Source: Acetobacterium sp. (GTDB lineage Bacteria > Bacillota > Clostridia > Eubacteriales > Eubacteriaceae). Taken from it: a DNA stretch of 6,511 nt. Every line of letters starts with the position of its first letter. Position 1 is the first letter of the stretch. The notes beneath the pieces are model-generated. The model saw nothing but the letters and a program-made list of their open reading frames with translations. It was not told the DNA's origin and ran no database searches. A program made the position numbers and the translations under genes. Below, one piece after another: positions 1 to 6,511 of the stretch. The DNA lies in the NCBI GenBank assembly GCA_022013395.1, contig JAKLQL010000448.1:1-6511 (forward strand), written 5' to 3'.

Positions 1-225
1 CATAAAAAAGCAAACCTGTGAAGGTGGAGTAAAACCATTGGCGCATTTAAAGCGAGTCGGGAGCGGTGGAAGCCTGATAAAAAGCGGATTGGTAAATGGG
101 CACCCGAGGGTGTGAGGAAAGGGCTGGGCCTGAGTATTTCACAACGTTTCATCAGCGTTATTTGATGGCAAATGTGATGGCATTTGTTTGTTTAAGTGCG
201 CAAGTCAGAAATTTGGCTGGCGAAT

Positions 226-262
226 AAAGGTGGTACCGTGGGTTATTTATGACTCATCCTTT
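226..262 (+). promoter_or_regulatory. T-box motif and antiterminator of the leader
   Basis: AAAGGTGGTACCGTG is the hallmark T-box sequence. TGGT (231-234) is the bulge that pairs with the NCCA end of uncharged tRNA. AAAGG (226-230) can pair with CCTTT (258-262), which also forms the 5' arm of the terminator, so the two structures exclude each other. That is the expected switch: uncharged tRNA stabilises the antiterminator and lets transcription reach the ligase gene. TGGT matches a tRNA with discriminator A exactly, and can pair with discriminator G through a U-G wobble. Confidence 0.9.
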
Positions 263-300
263 TATTGTAGAAATACAATGAAGGGATGGGTCTTTTTTTT
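251..300 (+). terminator. Intrinsic terminator of the T-box leader
   Basis: GACTCATCC (251-259) pairs with GGATGGGTC (284-292) with one wobble pair. The stem is extended by ATTGTA/TACAAT (264-269 and 274-279) around a GAAA loop, and a run of eight T follows (293-300). This is a strong regulated terminator. It ends only about 20 nt before the ligase start codon, so the ATG at 286 lies inside the hairpin and cannot be the real start. Confidence 0.93.
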
Positions 301-308
301 ATGGAGAA

Positions 309-317
309 AGAGGAAAG
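309..317 (+). promoter_or_regulatory. Ribosome binding site that fixes the ligase start
   Basis: AGAGGAAAG lies about 8 nt (from GAGG) upstream of the ATG at 322. The in-frame ATGs at 286 and 301 are preceded only by the terminator stem and the T run, with no Shine-Dalgarno. This selects 322 as the initiation codon. Confidence 0.75.
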
Positions 318-321
318 CATA

Positions 322-1551
322 ATGGAAACATTAAAAAATTTACAGGATTTAGTCAAGCGATTAGAAGAAAAAAGTCCCTTTTATCAAAAACGATTTGAAG
401 ATGCCGGAGTCGTGGCAGCGGATGTGAAAACCATGGCTGATTTTGAAAATCTGCCATTTACGGATAAAAGCGATTTGCGAAATGCCTACCCGCTGGGCTT
501 ACAGGCGGTTCCTGACAGTGAGGTGGTGCGGATTCACTCTTCATCGGGAACCACCGGTCAGCCGGTGATTATTCCCTATACCGCCAGGGATGTCGAGGAT
601 TGGGCGACGATGTTCAGCCGCTGCTATCTCTATGCCGGCATGACCAATGAGGATCGGATTCAGATTACCCCGGGATACGGGCTCTGGACCGCCGGCATCG
701 GGTTTCAGGCCGGAGCTGAAAAAATGGGCGCCATGGCGATCCCCATGGGTCCGGGTAATACCCAAAAACAATTGCAGATGATGGTGGATTTAAAATCGAC
801 GGTGCTGGCATCGACATCGTCTTATGCCCTGTTGTTGGCTGAGGAGGTCGCCAACCAGAATCTGGGTGAGCAGCTCCATTTACAAAGAGGGATTATCGGT
901 TCGGAACGCTGGGGCGATAAAATGCGCAGCCGCATTGCCGAAGAACTGGGCATTGAGCTTTTTGATATCTACGGGCTAACTGAAATTTACGGTCCTGGCA
1001 TTTCCATTGACTGCAGTGAACACGATGGCCTGCATTACTGGTCTGACTATCTTTATTTTGAAATACTGGATCAGGAAACCCTTAAACCAGTGCCAATGGG
1101 AGAATATGGCGAACTGGTGATTACCACCTTCCGGAAAGAGGGGGCTCCACTGCTACGGTATCGTACCCATGACATTACCCGCTTCATTCCCGGACCTTGT
1201 CCCTGTGGTTCGCCTCACCCCAAACATGACCGGATCATCGGCCGAACCGACGATATGGTCAAGGTAAAAGGCGTAAATATTTATCCCGGACAGATTGATG
1301 AGCTGTTAAAGACCGTGGATGGGGTCAGCAGCGAATATCTGGCGACCGTGGATCATCAAGAGGGTAAAGATTGTGTGTTCCTGGCCTTTGAAATCCATGA
1401 GGGAGTAGACAAGCAGAGCATCGAAGCGGAGGTAAAACGCCAGTTTAAATCCCGGGTCGGGTTGAGTATTATTCCCATTGCAAGTCCCATGGGTTTTTTA
1501 CCGCGATCTGAGAAAAAAAGCGTTCGCATCATCGATCGTCGCTTCAGCTAG
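322..1551 (+). CDS. paaK: Arylacetate/phenylacetate-CoA ligase (PaaK family, AMP-forming)
   Basis: The 409-residue product belongs to the phenylacetate-CoA ligase branch of the adenylate-forming (ANL) superfamily. It activates an aryl acid with ATP to an acyl-AMP and then to the CoA thioester in the cytoplasm. Visible motifs in order are the phosphate-binding loop SSSGTTGQP (73-81), DIYGLTEIYGPG (215-226) holding the A5-type YGLTE motif, RYRTHD (279-284), a CPCG segment just before GRTDDMVKVKG (307-317, hinge and A8 region), and the C-terminal PRSEKKSVR (394-402) with K399 in the place of the catalytic lysine. The usual glycine before that lysine is a lysine here. The length is slightly below the common 430 or so residues, but all core motifs are present. 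The substrate cannot be read from sequence; phenylacetate, 4-hydroxyphenylacetate and indoleacetate are all possible. The gene is alone behind a T-box leader, and that control points to an aromatic amino acid link. The family call is firm and the symbol is family-level only. Confidence 0.9.
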   Translation: METLKNLQDLVKRLEEKSPFYQKRFEDAGVVAADVKTMADFENLPFTDKSDLRNAYPLGLQAVPDSEVVRIHSSSGTTGQPVIIPYTARDVEDWATMFSRCYLYAGMTNEDRIQITPGYGLWTAGIGFQAGAEKMGAMAIPMGPGNTQKQLQMMVDLKSTVLASTSSYALLLAEEVANQNLGEQLHLQRGIIGSERWGDKMRSRIAEELGIELFDIYGLTEIYGPGISIDCSEHDGLHYWSDYLYFEILDQETLKPVPMGEYGELVITTFRKEGAPLLRYRTHDITRFIPGPCPCGSPHPKHDRIIGRTDDMVKVKGVNIYPGQIDELLKTVDGVSSEYLATVDHQEGKDCVFLAFEIHEGVDKQSIEAEVKRQFKSRVGLSIIPIASPMGFLPRSEKKSVRIIDRRFS

Positions 1552-1616
1552 AATTTAGTTAAATAAAAAGGTCAAAGTAGTAAGCTTTAGTTACTCAAAA
1601 ATTTTACATTGAAAAA

Positions 1617-1645
1617 TTGATTTTTTACTCGGGATTGGTTATAAT
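1617..1645 (+). promoter_or_regulatory. Sigma-A-type promoter of the small DUF6440-like gene
   Basis: TTGATT (1617-1622), a 17-nt spacer and a perfect TATAAT (1640-1645) form a near-consensus promoter about 40 nt upstream of the start at 1686. No clear terminator separates it from the ligase gene, so read-through from the T-box transcript may also reach the small gene. Confidence 0.75.
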
Positions 1646-1685
1646 GAAATCGGCCTACTTGATTTAAGAGGAGAAAAGGAAAGAA

Positions 1686-1880
1686 ATGAAAACAAAAAAA
1701 CAAAAGAAGAACCGATTTAAAATAGTACTCAATGAACCCACCGGAGAGACGTCCGGGTGTAAAATTATTGAAGATACTGAAACTGGAATCAACTATTTAT
1801 ACCATTTTGACCAATTTGGCGGCGGACTCACTGTGCTCATTGATGAGGAAGGTGAACCCTTAATTGCTCCTGAAAATTAA
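1686..1880 (+). CDS. Small conserved protein of the DUF6440 type
   Basis: This encodes a 64-residue soluble protein with no signal peptide or membrane segment. It opens with a basic stretch (K/R/Q, residues 2-10), followed by one compact domain: RFKIVLNE (10-17), a GxKIIxDxETGxxYL-like segment (about 24-39), and the closing GGGLTVLIDEEGEPLI (45-60). That pattern of 'DxETGxxYL ... GGLTxLxDxxGxPL' is what I associate with DUF6440, a family of short Firmicutes proteins of unknown function. The family name is from memory and moderately sure. The gene is preceded by a good Shine-Dalgarno region (AAGAGGAGAAAAGGAAAG, 1667-1684), has its own strong promoter and ends in a terminator, so it looks like a real, independently expressed gene. 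No function can be assigned. Confidence 0.8.
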   Translation: MKTKKQKKNRFKIVLNEPTGETSGCKIIEDTETGINYLYHFDQFGGGLTVLIDEEGEPLIAPEN

Positions 1881-1891
1881 AATAGAGTTAT

Positions 1892-1926
1892 GCCCTGAAA
1901 GAGATTTTCTTTTTCAGGGCTTTTTC
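1892..1926 (+). terminator. Intrinsic terminator after the small gene
   Basis: GCCCTGAAA (1892-1900) and TTTCAGGGC (1912-1920) form a perfect 9-bp stem, followed by TTTTTC. It ends the DUF6440-like transcript 12 nt after its stop codon and separates it from the enolase operon. Confidence 0.9.
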
Positions 1927-1945
1927 GTTTATCAGGCTGAATTAG

Positions 1946-3277
<1,332 letters not shown>

Positions 3278-3295
3278 AAATAAGGAAGTGAAACG

Positions 3296-4729
3296 ATGTA
3301 TTTAAAAGGTGTAGGAATTGCCTGTCATCCGCCGGTTTTAATACCGGAGGTTGGAGAAGGCAGAGAAAATGAAGCTGAAAAAACGGTTCGCGGCTTGCGT
3401 GATCTGGCTCTGAAAGTTGCTGAGATTAAGCCAGAAGTAATTGTCTGCATTACCCCCCATGGCAACGTGTTTAGAGATGGGGTGGCAGTGATTTATGAAA
3501 ATCACCTGAAGGGCGACTTGAGAAACTTCGGTCATCCGGGCATCGCCATGGAAAAAGACTGCGACATGGGGTTGCTGGATGAACTGAATAGTGGCTTTGG
3601 AAAAAATCAATGCCATACTATTTTTCTAAATAAAAAAATTGCCAAAGAGTACAAGATTGATCTGAATCTTGATCATGGGGTACTGGTGCCGCTTTATTTT
3701 ATTGAAAAATACTATCGTGCCTATAAAATTGTCCACATTACCATTGGCGAGCTAAGTCTGATTGAACTTTACAAAATGGGAAAGGTGATTCGGGAAGCCA
3801 TTGAAGCCCGGGGAAAAGATGCCATGATTTTAGTTTCGGCAGATCTTTCTCATTGCCTGAAAGATGAAGGACCTTACGCTTTTAATCCGATGGGGCCACT
3901 TTTTGATGAAAACATCGTCAATGGCATCAAAGATAAAAATTATTATTCAATTTTGACGATTCCCCACCAGGTCTACGAACCAGCCGGTCAATGTGGTCTG
4001 AGACCAATAATTATGGGATTGGGCACCACTGACGGTTATGAAACCGAAGCGACGGTGTTTTCCTATGAAGGACCTTTTGGTGTAGGATACATGTCGGCGT
4101 TCATCGATGTGCTGGATAAGAAAATGCCCAGTCTGCTGGATCGCTACGAAGAAGATAAAATGCTTTCCTATAAAGAAAGGCGATCAAATGAAAGTCCGTT
4201 TGTCGCATTGGCCCGAGCAACTATCAATACCTGGGTTCAGCGGGGGCGAAAACTGAACTTTGACCACTACAAGGAACAGCTTGAAATGGAAGAGGATGTC
4301 CTTGGCGAACTGGAAAACAACCAGGCCGGGGTATTTGTATCCCTGCACAAACATGGCGAGTTACGCGGCTGTATTGGTACCACCGGTCCGGTGACCGAAA
4401 ACATCGCCCAGGAAATTATCAGAAATGCCATCGAAGCGGCAACCTATGATCCCCGGTTTATGCCCGTGGAAGAACCTGAACTGATGGATCTGGAAATTAA
4501 GGTGGATGTGCTGGGCGTACCGGAACAAGTCAGCGGTGTAGAAGAATTAGATGCGAAAAAGTATGGGGTTATTGTGGAAAAGGATTTACACAGGGGCCTG
4601 CTACTACCGGATCTGGAAGGGGTCAATACCCCAGAAGAACAAATTGCTATTGCCAAGCGAAAAGCCGGCATCCTGGAAAGCGATACAGATGTTATTCTGC
4701 AACGCTTCCAGGTAATTCGCCATCAATAA
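3296..4729 (+). CDS. Memo/LigB-like and AMMECR1 fusion (AmmeMemoRadiSam proteins B and A)
   Basis: The 477-residue product joins two domains. Residues 1 to about 275 resemble the class III extradiol dioxygenase (LigB)/Memo fold. Candidate metal-site residues are H11 in ACHPPVLIPE, H55 in TPHGN, H127 in DHG and H186 in SADLSH, plus C233 in GQCGLRP, which resembles the Memo cysteine region. Residues about 295-477 form an AMMECR1 domain with its signature LRGCIGT at 356-362. In bacteria these are components B and A of the so-called AmmeMemoRadiSam set, whose third member is a radical SAM enzyme; the biochemical role is not established to my knowledge. No radical SAM gene lies in this window. The start has AAGGAAGTG (3282-3290) at good distance. 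The gene is second in an operon with enolase. No signal peptide or membrane segment is seen, so a cytoplasmic protein is likely. The domain calls are firm; ring-cleaving activity is not implied. Confidence 0.9.
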   Translation: MYLKGVGIACHPPVLIPEVGEGRENEAEKTVRGLRDLALKVAEIKPEVIVCITPHGNVFRDGVAVIYENHLKGDLRNFGHPGIAMEKDCDMGLLDELNSGFGKNQCHTIFLNKKIAKEYKIDLNLDHGVLVPLYFIEKYYRAYKIVHITIGELSLIELYKMGKVIREAIEARGKDAMILVSADLSHCLKDEGPYAFNPMGPLFDENIVNGIKDKNYYSILTIPHQVYEPAGQCGLRPIIMGLGTTDGYETEATVFSYEGPFGVGYMSAFIDVLDKKMPSLLDRYEEDKMLSYKERRSNESPFVALARATINTWVQRGRKLNFDHYKEQLEMEEDVLGELENNQAGVFVSLHKHGELRGCIGTTGPVTENIAQEIIRNAIEAATYDPRFMPVEEPELMDLEIKVDVLGVPEQVSGVEELDAKKYGVIVEKDLHRGLLLPDLEGVNTPEEQIAIAKRKAGILESDTDVILQRFQVIRHQ

Positions 4730-4764
4730 GCATAAAAAGTCTTCGATGATATAAGTGGTAATTG

Positions 4765-4794
4765 CGGAACTGCGGCCAGTTTCCGATCAGTTTT
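4765..4794 (+). terminator. Possible terminator between the convergent operons
   Basis: CGGAACTG (4765-4772), loop CGGC, and CAGTTTCCG (4777-4785) form a stem with one bulged T, followed after five bases by TTTT (4791-4794). It lies 35 nt after the fusion gene stop and before the end of mutY on the other strand. The T run is short and displaced, so it is weak as an intrinsic terminator. No better candidate exists in this 73-nt gap. Confidence 0.4.
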
Positions 4795-4802
4795 GTAATC
4801 GC

Positions 4803-5915
4803 CTAGTCTTCGATCAGCGATAAAAGTTTAGAGAAGGCAATCGGCAGGGCCAGGTCATCAATCTGGGATAAAGCCTTGAAGGTGGTCTGACTGGCTGGTG
4901 CATGATTGCCATTATTATCAGAAAGATAGGCGTTGGCGTTCGGTTCGCAAACCATACCGTCCAGATTAAAACCGTAAACGGACATCTCCCAGATAATATG
5001 GGAGAAAACATGGCGGCTGGTTCCAATAAAAACAGCTTCACCAAGCTCGGGGATGGTTTCTCCGAGCTTTTTTTTAATATCGAACCCCTTTCCAATCGTG
5101 GTTTCGGCGATCGGAAAAGACCACATGCCGGATAATAAACCGGACTTCGGTCGACGCACAAAAAGCACTTCAGCGTTTTGTTTGACAATACCCACTTCCA
5201 TTTTCTTGGTGAGCTGTTTCTGTTTTTTCTTCTTCACCGGGATCTGTTCTGTGGTTCCGGCAGCATAACTCTGGCATCCGCTGCAAATCGGACAGATCAG
5301 GCATTTGGGGCTTTGGGGCGTGCAGATCATGGCACCCAGTTCCATCAGTCCCTCATTAAAGTCGCCGCTGGCTTTTGGCAGGATCGTCTCGATCCACTGG
5401 GTCATTCTTTTTTTTGTTTTGGCGTCGCCAATATCATCAAAGCTGTTGCAATAACGGCTGATCACCCGGAGGGCATTGCCGTCCACGGCGCTGATCCGTT
5501 CATTAAAAGCAATGCTGGCAATAGCACCTCCGGTATAGGGACCGATGCCCGGGAGTTTGATCAACTCGGCAAAGGTGTGAGGCATAATTCCTTCATAGTC
5601 GGAGACAATTATTTTAGCCGCCTGATGGAGATTTCTGGCTCGAGAATAATAACCCAGACCTTCCCAGGCTTTGATGACCGCATCCTGAGATGCCGACGCC
5701 AGCGAAGAAATATTGGGGAAGGTTTCAATAAATCGGTTATAATAGGGGATTAATGTATCAATCTGAGTTTGCTGAGCCATAATCTCGGAGATCCAGATTG
5801 AATAGGGATCTTTAGTCCGGCGAAAGGGCAGATCGCGTTTGGATTGTTCAAACCATTTCAGCAGATCCAACTGTAATATTCTAATTATTTGATCATTATT
5901 TTTTGTATCAAGCAT
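4803..5915 (-). CDS. mutY: Adenine DNA glycosylase MutY
   Basis: The 370-residue product removes adenine mispaired with 8-oxoguanine, protecting against G:C to T:A changes. E44 in WISEIMAQQTQI is the catalytic glutamate. The helix-hairpin-helix LPGIGPYTGGAI (121-132) is followed by D145 in AVDGNALRV. The [4Fe-4S] loop has C198-x6-C205-x2-C208-x5-C214, with one extra cysteine, C211. GLGYYSRARNLH (86-97) is the usual DNA-contact segment. From about residue 238 a NUDIX-like domain carries F304-S305-H306, the FSH loop used by MutY to recognise 8-oxoguanine. This separates it from endonuclease III, which lacks that domain. The length is normal and no lesion is seen. The start has GGAG (5921-5924 on this strand) 5 nt upstream. 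It converges with the enolase operon and is divergent from the DUF348 gene, so it is probably transcribed alone. Confidence 0.97.
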   Translation of the reverse strand: MLDTKNNDQIIRILQLDLLKWFEQSKRDLPFRRTKDPYSIWISEIMAQQTQIDTLIPYYNRFIETFPNISSLASASQDAVIKAWEGLGYYSRARNLHQAAKIIVSDYEGIMPHTFAELIKLPGIGPYTGGAIASIAFNERISAVDGNALRVISRYCNSFDDIGDAKTKKRMTQWIETILPKASGDFNEGLMELGAMICTPQSPKCLICPICSGCQSYAAGTTEQIPVKKKKQKQLTKKMEVGIVKQNAEVLFVRRPKSGLLSGMWSFPIAETTIGKGFDIKKKLGETIPELGEAVFIGTSRHVFSHIIWEMSVYGFNLDGMVCEPNANAYLSDNNGNHAPASQTTFKALSQIDDLALPIAFSKLLSLIED

Positions 5916-6126
5916 AAGGTCTCCGTTCGTTTAAAATTCATTCATTTTAAAACACAAGATGTAGTATAGAACAGTTTCCTAAAAACTAGCTTATTGGGGC
6001 TAAAAGCACAAAAAAAAGCGAGAACAAGAATTTACTCCAACCCCCATTATGGCATTAGAATGGGCGAAAACACGGTTTGGAATTGGGACGGCGTCACCAT
6101 TTGGACCCTCAAAAGCCACAAAAAAC
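5916..6126. other. Divergent intergenic region between mutY and the DUF348 gene
   Basis: No gene is supported here. The part next to mutY (5916-6000) is AT-rich and holds its leader and a possible -10 box. The part from about 6030 to 6115 is distinctly richer in G and C than both flanks and contains an inverted repeat, CCCATT (6043-6048) and AATGGG (6059-6064), with a 10-nt loop. TTTGGA occurs twice within 6070-6106. No riboswitch class that I recognise fits, and no U-tailed terminator is present on either strand. It may be a regulatory region, a dispersed intergenic repeat, or simple spacer. Confidence 0.5.
5963..5968 (-). promoter_or_regulatory. Candidate -10 box of mutY
   Basis: On the minus strand this reads TATACT, about 48 nt upstream of the mutY start codon. 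No recognisable -35 hexamer stands 16-18 nt further upstream and there is no extended -10 TG. It is the best -10-like sequence in the region but is weakly supported. Confidence 0.3.
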
Positions 6127-6155
6127 TTGACATAAAATGGGTAGGATGGTAAACT
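6127..6155 (+). promoter_or_regulatory. Promoter of the DUF348 (YabE-like) gene
   Basis: A perfect -35 TTGACA (6127-6132), a 17-nt spacer and TAAACT (6150-6155) make a good sigma-A promoter. The predicted transcription start is near 6162, giving a leader of about 54 nt before the ATG at 6216. Confidence 0.75.
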
Positions 6156-6158
6156 TGC

Positions 6159-6175
6159 TGTAACAAACGTGTAAC
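6159..6175 (+). promoter_or_regulatory. WalR (YycF)-type box at the transcription start
   Basis: TGTAAC (6159-6164), five bases, then TGTAAC (6170-6175) is a perfect match to the WalR consensus TGTWAH-N5-TGTWAH of Firmicutes. WalR is the response regulator of the essential WalRK two-component system, which controls cell wall hydrolases. The site overlaps the predicted start of transcription of a cell wall gene. In Bacillus subtilis, boxes at or downstream of the -10 box mediate repression, so repression is the natural prediction. Binding is inferred from the motif alone. Confidence 0.55.
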
Positions 6176-6215
6176 TTTTATTTATGCAATTTAGACAAAA
6201 TGAAAGGTATTATTT

Positions 6216-6511
6216 ATGAATAGAGACAGAGAAACAGCTGGTTTTCTCAAGAAATATCCCGGCGTTAAGATCGGAATTATTGCATTAATTCTGCTCCTCG
6301 TAGTGGGTGTTTCCAGTGCTTTTACCGTTGAAAAAGAAGTTCAGGTTAACTTCGAAGGCAAGGTATACACTGCCAATGGAAAATTGCTCGAATCCCTGGA
6401 GGAAGTTCTGATCGCTAATGATCTTCCGGTCAGTGACAAATATAAATACAGCACACCGTTGACGACCTTGTTCAAGGATGTCATTGATGTAACAATTGAA
6501 GAGAAAGTTTC
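6216..6511 (+). CDS. Membrane-anchored DUF348 (YabE-like) cell wall protein, 5' part
   Basis: Only the first 98 codons are in the window, and the frame is open to the right edge. After a short charged N-terminus (residues 1-17), residues about 18-36 (GIIALILLLVVGVSS core) form one hydrophobic segment, which is a signal anchor or uncleaved signal peptide. The part outside begins with VEKEVQVNFEGKVYTANGKL and continues as a strand-rich repeat with LEEVLIANDLPVSDKYKY and DVIDVTIEEKV. This is the pattern of DUF348, the ubiquitin-like repeat found in YabE/Rpf2-type proteins. Such proteins usually continue with more DUF348 repeats, a G5 domain and a C-terminal 3D catalytic domain acting on peptidoglycan; that part is not visible here. 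AAAGG (6203-6207) lies 8 nt before the ATG. A WalR-type box at its promoter agrees with a cell wall role. Confidence 0.8.
   Translation, partial: MNRDRETAGFLKKYPGVKIGIIALILLLVVGVSSAFTVEKEVQVNFEGKVYTANGKLLESLEEVLIANDLPVSDKYKYSTPLTTLFKDVIDVTIEEKV

Larger units (their letters stand above)
1..300 (+). promoter_or_regulatory. T-box riboswitch leader, probable tryptophan (UGG) specifier
   Basis: This untranslated leader senses uncharged tRNA and controls transcription of the downstream CoA ligase. Stem I runs from about 14 to 111. GGTG (23-26) pairs with CACC (101-104), and ACCA (34-37) pairs with TGGT (90-93). Between these helices lies an internal loop with AGTA on the 5' side (28-31) and AAATGGG on the 3' side (94-100), which fits the T-box specifier loop. 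I read the specifier as TGG (97-99) followed by a purine. GTGA (18-21) and CGAG (105-108) below it resemble the kink-turn or GA motif. The AAGCGAG bulge (50-56) and GCGGTGGAAGCC (63-74) match the conserved distal T-loop region. CAAATG/CATTTG (169-186) is a likely Stem III hairpin. The T-box motif (226-240) and terminator follow. The element is certain as a class; the amino acid is a manual inference. Its promoter lies at or beyond the left window edge. Confidence 0.93.

Noticed and set aside
1579..1595. Hairpin AGTAA...TTACT after the ligase stop codon as a terminator.
   Set aside because: The stem is only five AT-rich pairs and no T run follows, so it is unlikely to end transcription.
4738..4814. 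Direct repeat AGTCTTCGAT at 4738-4747 and 4805-4814, flanking the convergent gap.
   Set aside because: Ten bases twice, with no mobile element or integrase nearby. The second copy is the end of the mutY coding sequence, so this is probably chance or a small local duplication.
5178..5753. Long open frame of 191 codons on the plus strand.
   Set aside because: It lies wholly antisense to mutY, whose protein shows all catalytic motifs. The plus-strand product has no recognisable domain and no ribosome binding site was seen, so it is a shadow frame.
6000..6119. Minus-strand open stretch starting at a GTG (6119) and ending at TAG (6000).
   Set aside because: There is no Shine-Dalgarno, the start codon sits within the promoter of the opposite gene, and the product is short with no known domain. 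It might be part of an intergenic repeat but is not supported as a gene.
6162..6215. Cyclic-di-AMP (ydaO) riboswitch in front of the cell wall gene.
   Set aside because: Such riboswitches often precede wall hydrolase genes, but the leader here is only about 54 nt, far too short, and no matching structure is seen.

Overview
The window reads as chromosomal DNA of a low-to-mid GC Gram-positive anaerobe of the Clostridia. An acetogen of the Acetobacterium/Eubacteriaceae type is my best guess. The support is a T-box leader, purine-rich GGAGG-type ribosome binding sites, sigma-A-like promoters with TATAAT boxes, U-tailed terminators, a single-chain Memo/LigB-AMMECR1 protein, and a start-site element that matches the WalR box of Firmicutes. 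The genus is inferred, not proven.

Layout. Positions 1-300 are a nearly complete T-box riboswitch: Stem I with a GA/kink-turn-like base, a specifier loop best read as UGG (Trp), a conserved distal loop, the AAGGTGGTACC T-box motif and a strong terminator. It controls a stand-alone arylacetate (phenylacetate-type) CoA ligase at 322-1551. A small gene for a DUF6440-like protein (1686-1880) follows, with its own near-consensus promoter and its own terminator. Next is a two-gene unit: enolase (1985-3277) and, 18 nt later, a protein fusing a Memo/LigB-type domain to an AMMECR1 domain (3296-4729). A convergent gene on the minus strand (4803-5915) encodes the adenine DNA glycosylase MutY. An intergenic region of about 300 nt follows. 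Its far side carries a TTGACA-17-TAAACT promoter and a perfect WalR-type direct repeat in front of the start of a membrane-anchored DUF348 (YabE-like) protein, which is cut by the window end.

How the parts relate. The window is mostly housekeeping (glycolysis/gluconeogenesis, oxidative DNA repair, cell wall remodelling) and is not a mobile or defence island. The most informative signals are regulatory. A tRNA-sensing leader, probably Trp-specific, sits on an acyl-CoA ligase usually annotated as catabolic, which suggests use of indoleacetate or other arylacetates to make aromatic amino acids during starvation. A candidate WalR site overlaps the transcription start of a cell wall gene, a position that predicts repression. 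The Memo-AMMECR1 fusion is part of a poorly understood three-component system whose radical SAM partner is not beside it here.

I saw no tRNA, rRNA, CRISPR array, insertion sequence or phage gene. Nothing in the window is clearly a wholly new system.
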